Below the pieces are notes generated by a model. The model was given only the letters and a program-made list of their open reading frames with translations, ran no database searches and was not told the DNA's origin. The translations under genes and the position numbers were made by a program. Source: Phyto melanocephala (Eukaryota; Arthropoda; Insecta; Diptera; Rhinophoridae). Taken from it: a DNA stretch of 64,000 nt. The DNA lies in assembly GCA_941918925.1 (NCBI GenBank), contig OW799234.1, positions 115,791,128 to 115,855,127 of the forward strand. The letters run 5' to 3'. Shown here one piece after another: positions 61,265 to 64,000 of the stretch; the stretch's first letter is position 1, and each line of letters begins with the position of its first letter.

Positions 61265-62730
61265 ACTATTTATTTTTTATTTTTAACTCATAATTTATTT
61301 ATTGGATCTTTCTATATTAAGAGAATGACAATAAGTATTAAAATCTTAAATTAACTAATTTCTGGGTCTTTTGCTATTGCAATATAGACTCCAATTTTCA
61401 TTGCATAGTGGTCATCATTCTAAAGAGACCGCGAGGGCCAATGTGTCGATCCTCTTGAGTCGAGTATGTCCATTATAATACAGCAGATTCTGTGCGAGAG
61501 GATTTGGATGAGTTTCCAGTTTTCGTACATATTTTGAGCAGAAGGTTTTTATTTCGTCGCGAACAAATTGAATATTAAGATCCTTGTGAATATTCGCGTT
61601 ACTAATATACCACGGGTCTCCAGTAATAAGTCGCAATATTTTGTTTTGCCGTCTTTGTAATTTCTCTATATTAGAAGCAGAAGCTGTTCCCCTTAGTTGG
61701 ATTCCATAGGTCCATATTGGCTTAATGATAGCTTTGTAAAGTAGAACCTTGTAGTTTAGGTTGAGAGCAGAATGTGAACAAAGAAGCCACTGAAGTTGTA
61801 GTGTTTTGAGTTTCAGTTGCATAGATTTGGATTCGATATGTTGAGTATTTTATATGATTTTGCTCTGGGATAGCGATTATATTTATCTTCAGGTTAGGGC
61901 AGTTTCCCTTTCTGAAGGTGAAAGTGACATTTGCGCACTTTGCTGGGTTTACTTTTATTTTCCATTGGTTGAGCCATTTTTCGAGTTCTTTAATATGATC
62001 CTGCAGGCAATTAGAAGCAATTTCTGGATTTTTATCTATGCTTATAAATGCTGTGCCATCTGCAAAAGTTGACGTGTGTATTATGTTATTAGTGGGCATA
62101 TCTGATGTATAAATTATATACATGAGAGGACGAAGTATACTGCCTTGGGGAACTCCTGCTGCGATTTTTCTTGAGTCCGAGATATAGTCTTTATACTTTA
62201 ATACAAATGAACGATGCAATAAATAATTTCGCAGTAGTTTGTGGGTATTTTGGGGTAACAAAGAACCTATTTTATGTAGAAGCCCATCATGCCAGACCTT
62301 GTCAAAGGCTTGAGAAATGTTAATTAAGAGTGATGAGCAATAGTGTTTGTCCTCAAAATCCTGTCTGATAAGATTAACTATGCGCTCACCTTGTTCTTTT
62401 GTCCCATGATCTTTTCGGAATCCAAATTGATGAACGGGAATGATGTGGTGGTCGCTTAAATATGGGGTCAACGCATTTAAAAATATTTTCTCAAAGAGCT
62501 TTGATAAAATTGAGAGTAAGCTTATCGGGCGATAAGATGACACTTGGCTAGCGTCTTTACCTGGCTTAGGTAGTAATTTCTGATATTTAGATATTTAGAA
62601 ACCGGTTCTTAAGATGGAATTGAATATGAACAAAATCAACTTAAGGGTAGATGTTGGTAGTTCACGTATAATTTTTCCTGAAATTTTGTCTATGCCAGGG
62701 GATTTATTTGTTTTGAGTTTTTTGGAAAAT
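61265..62730 (-). pseudogene. 5'-truncated, inactivated jockey-type non-LTR retrotransposon (ORF2)
   Basis: The minus strand encodes reverse transcriptase from just before the fingers region (KSPGIDKISGKII near 62700, upstream of an in-frame stop). It continues through SSYRPISLLSILSKLFEK, QFGFRKDHGT, SQAFDKVWHDGLL, AAGVPQGSILRP and FADGTAF. A shift near 61800 leads into the thumb/C-terminal segment (LLYKAIIKPIWTYGIQL). Both catalytic aspartates visible in the family are lost: motif A reads LLINISQAFD (Asn for Asp, near 62320) and motif C reads FADG in place of FADD (near 62055). The sequence after HIKY suggests a small deletion before the shift. The ORF ends with DDHYAMKIGVYIAIAKDPE-like residues, and an A-rich tail follows (T-rich on +, 61265-61290). 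The 5' truncation is typical of target-primed reverse transcription. Confidence 0.85.
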
Positions 62731-62875
62731 ATTTTTTTTTTATAAAAAATATTTTTATTTTAAAAAATAATCAAAACTTATTAAAAATGCTAACAAATTT
62801 TTAATTTAACAGTTTAAGGTACATTAGCTTTAAATATTTTATTCGTATGAAGGTCCCTTCACCGATCCTTACTTT
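62731..62875. other. AT-rich spacer
   Basis: A short AT-rich stretch separates the truncated retrotransposon from the next Helitron-like element. Nothing is recognised. Confidence 0.4.
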
Positions 62876-64000
62876 TTATACCCGCCACCAAAAAAATGGT
62901 GGGGGTATATTCATTTTGTCATTCCGTTTGTAACACATCGAAATATCCATTTTAGACCCCATAAAGTATATATATTCTGAATCAGGGTTTGATTTGATGA
63001 CGATCTAGCTATGTCCGTCCGTCCGTCTGTCCGTCTGTTGAAAGCACGATAGAGGTCGCACCGAAAAAGCTAGGGGGCTCCAATTTTGCCAGAATCTTTC
63101 TTATAGACAAGGTTTGCTTGGTATTGAAAATGGGCTAAATCGGAATATTAGGAACAGAGTTATAGCTCGAAAAGCAAGAGTAGGTCGAAAAAACCGTGTC
63201 CTTCGAACATCGAAGAAAATGGAATTGTGTCCAAACGCATTAACGTAGAATCATGAAACTTCGAATATATATTTTCTGAGTAAAAACAATATTTTTCCCC
63301 GAAAATTATCTAAATCTATTCATTAGGAGAGGAGTTATCGATCAAAATGTACGAAAATTTATACCGCACAGTGTATTTTTCAGTATATTTAAAAACAAAA
63401 ACGTCATAAAAGCAACAAAATTGGATGTACGACTCTGAAATTTTGCACACTTTGCTTCTTGGTGAAACGCTTATTTGTAACGGAAAATCAATGTGCCACG
63501 CCCACTTTTACGCCCACCTCCCATATAACGTTTTACCTAAAATTCATATAATTTCTCTATTAATAAAGATTTTGGAATAATAAAGGGCTATGTTGAAACA
63601 CCTAAAATGTACTCATTCGCAAAAATAATTTTGACACGCCTACTATAACGCCCACTTTTCACGTTATCTACCGTTAATGAAATTTAAAAACTCATAAAAC
63701 CGCCAAAATTAGAGGTATGATGATAAAATTTGCTACGTATATCCCCCTAGTCAATGTCATTACTGTGCCAGAAAATTAAGGTGCCACGCCCACTTTTACG
63801 CCCACCTCCCATATAACGTTTTACCTAAAATTCATATAATTTCTCTATTAATAAAGATTTTGGAATAATAAAGTGCTATATTGAAACACCTAGGTTGTTA
63901 ATGAAATTTAAAAGCTCATAAAACCACCAAAATTAGAGGTATGATGATCAAATTTGCTACGTATATCCCCCCAGGCAATGTCATTACTGTGTCAGAAAAT
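62876..64000 (+). mobile_element. Helitron-like element, family A, cut by the window end
   Basis: It starts TTTTTATACCCGCCACCAAA and ATGGTGGGGGTATATTCATT, has GTCCGTCCGTCTGTCCGTCTG (63014-63034) and AAAGCACGATAGAGGTCGCA, then tandem body units (ACCTCCCATATAACG near 63512 and 63804). The third unit joins abruptly at about 63898 (TAGGTTGTTAATGAAATTT), showing a small internal deletion. The 3' end lies beyond 64000. Confidence 0.9.

Noticed and set aside
61854..62072. 72-codon plus-strand frame
   Set aside because: It is antisense to the reverse-transcriptase pseudogene.

Overview
This window looks like non-coding nuclear DNA from a higher fly (Diptera, most likely a calyptrate such as a blow fly or house fly relative; this is inference). 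It is strongly AT-rich, shows no operon structure, and carries many copies of mini-me/DINE-1-like repeats. These have a (TA)n, a short conserved core and a (GTCY)n stretch of the kind known from Diptera. Only one plausible intact protein-coding gene was found, at the left edge (85-651): a 188-residue protein with a small helical N-terminal domain and a very basic Arg/Ser-rich tail. I recognise no tRNA, rRNA or CRISPR array.

Most of the remainder is a nested transposon landscape. Two Helitron-like (HINE/DINE-1-type) families dominate. Family A begins TATACCCGCCACC and has an internal array with an exact 288-bp period. Family B begins TATACCCTTCACAC and has a very T-rich interior. Their bodies are unrelated, yet both end in the same hairpin-bearing 3' terminus (ATTCGGC...GCCGAAT followed by a CTCTTACTTGTTT-like tail). 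Family A copies lie at 14.9-15.8, 18.6-20.6, 25.7-28.4, 32.2-34.9, 51.6-52.6, 55.4-55.6 and 62.9-64.0 kb. Family B copies lie at 1.5-2.3, 11.1-11.9, 30.0-30.8, 31.4-35.1 (split), 40.4-41.6, 47.2-48.0, 52.7-54.1 and 54.1-55.1 kb, plus small fragments.

The most informative structure is a pair of near-identical 2.8-kb family A copies in opposite orientation (25671-28440 and 32151-34945). Each carries the same internally deleted Tc1/mariner element at the same point. An older family A copy at 18.6-20.6 kb retains the empty TA target, and the two boundaries coincide with element ends, so the composite appears to have moved as a unit.

Other elements have visible termini or target duplications: two hAT-type elements with 8-bp duplications (6977-7608; 46713-48406), two TA-target MITEs (53020-53751 with an empty paralogous site; 58954-59618), several further inverted-repeat elements, two related solo LTRs (12.6 and 57.8 kb), a CTAG-ending Helitron with about 121-bp repeats (to 60375), a dead jockey-type retrotransposon (61.3-62.7 kb), and a foldback plus perfect 359-bp tandem array running into a (GTAT)n microsatellite (44.0-45.6 kb). 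The stretches between are AT-rich, with no gene I can support. They could be intergenic or intronic.
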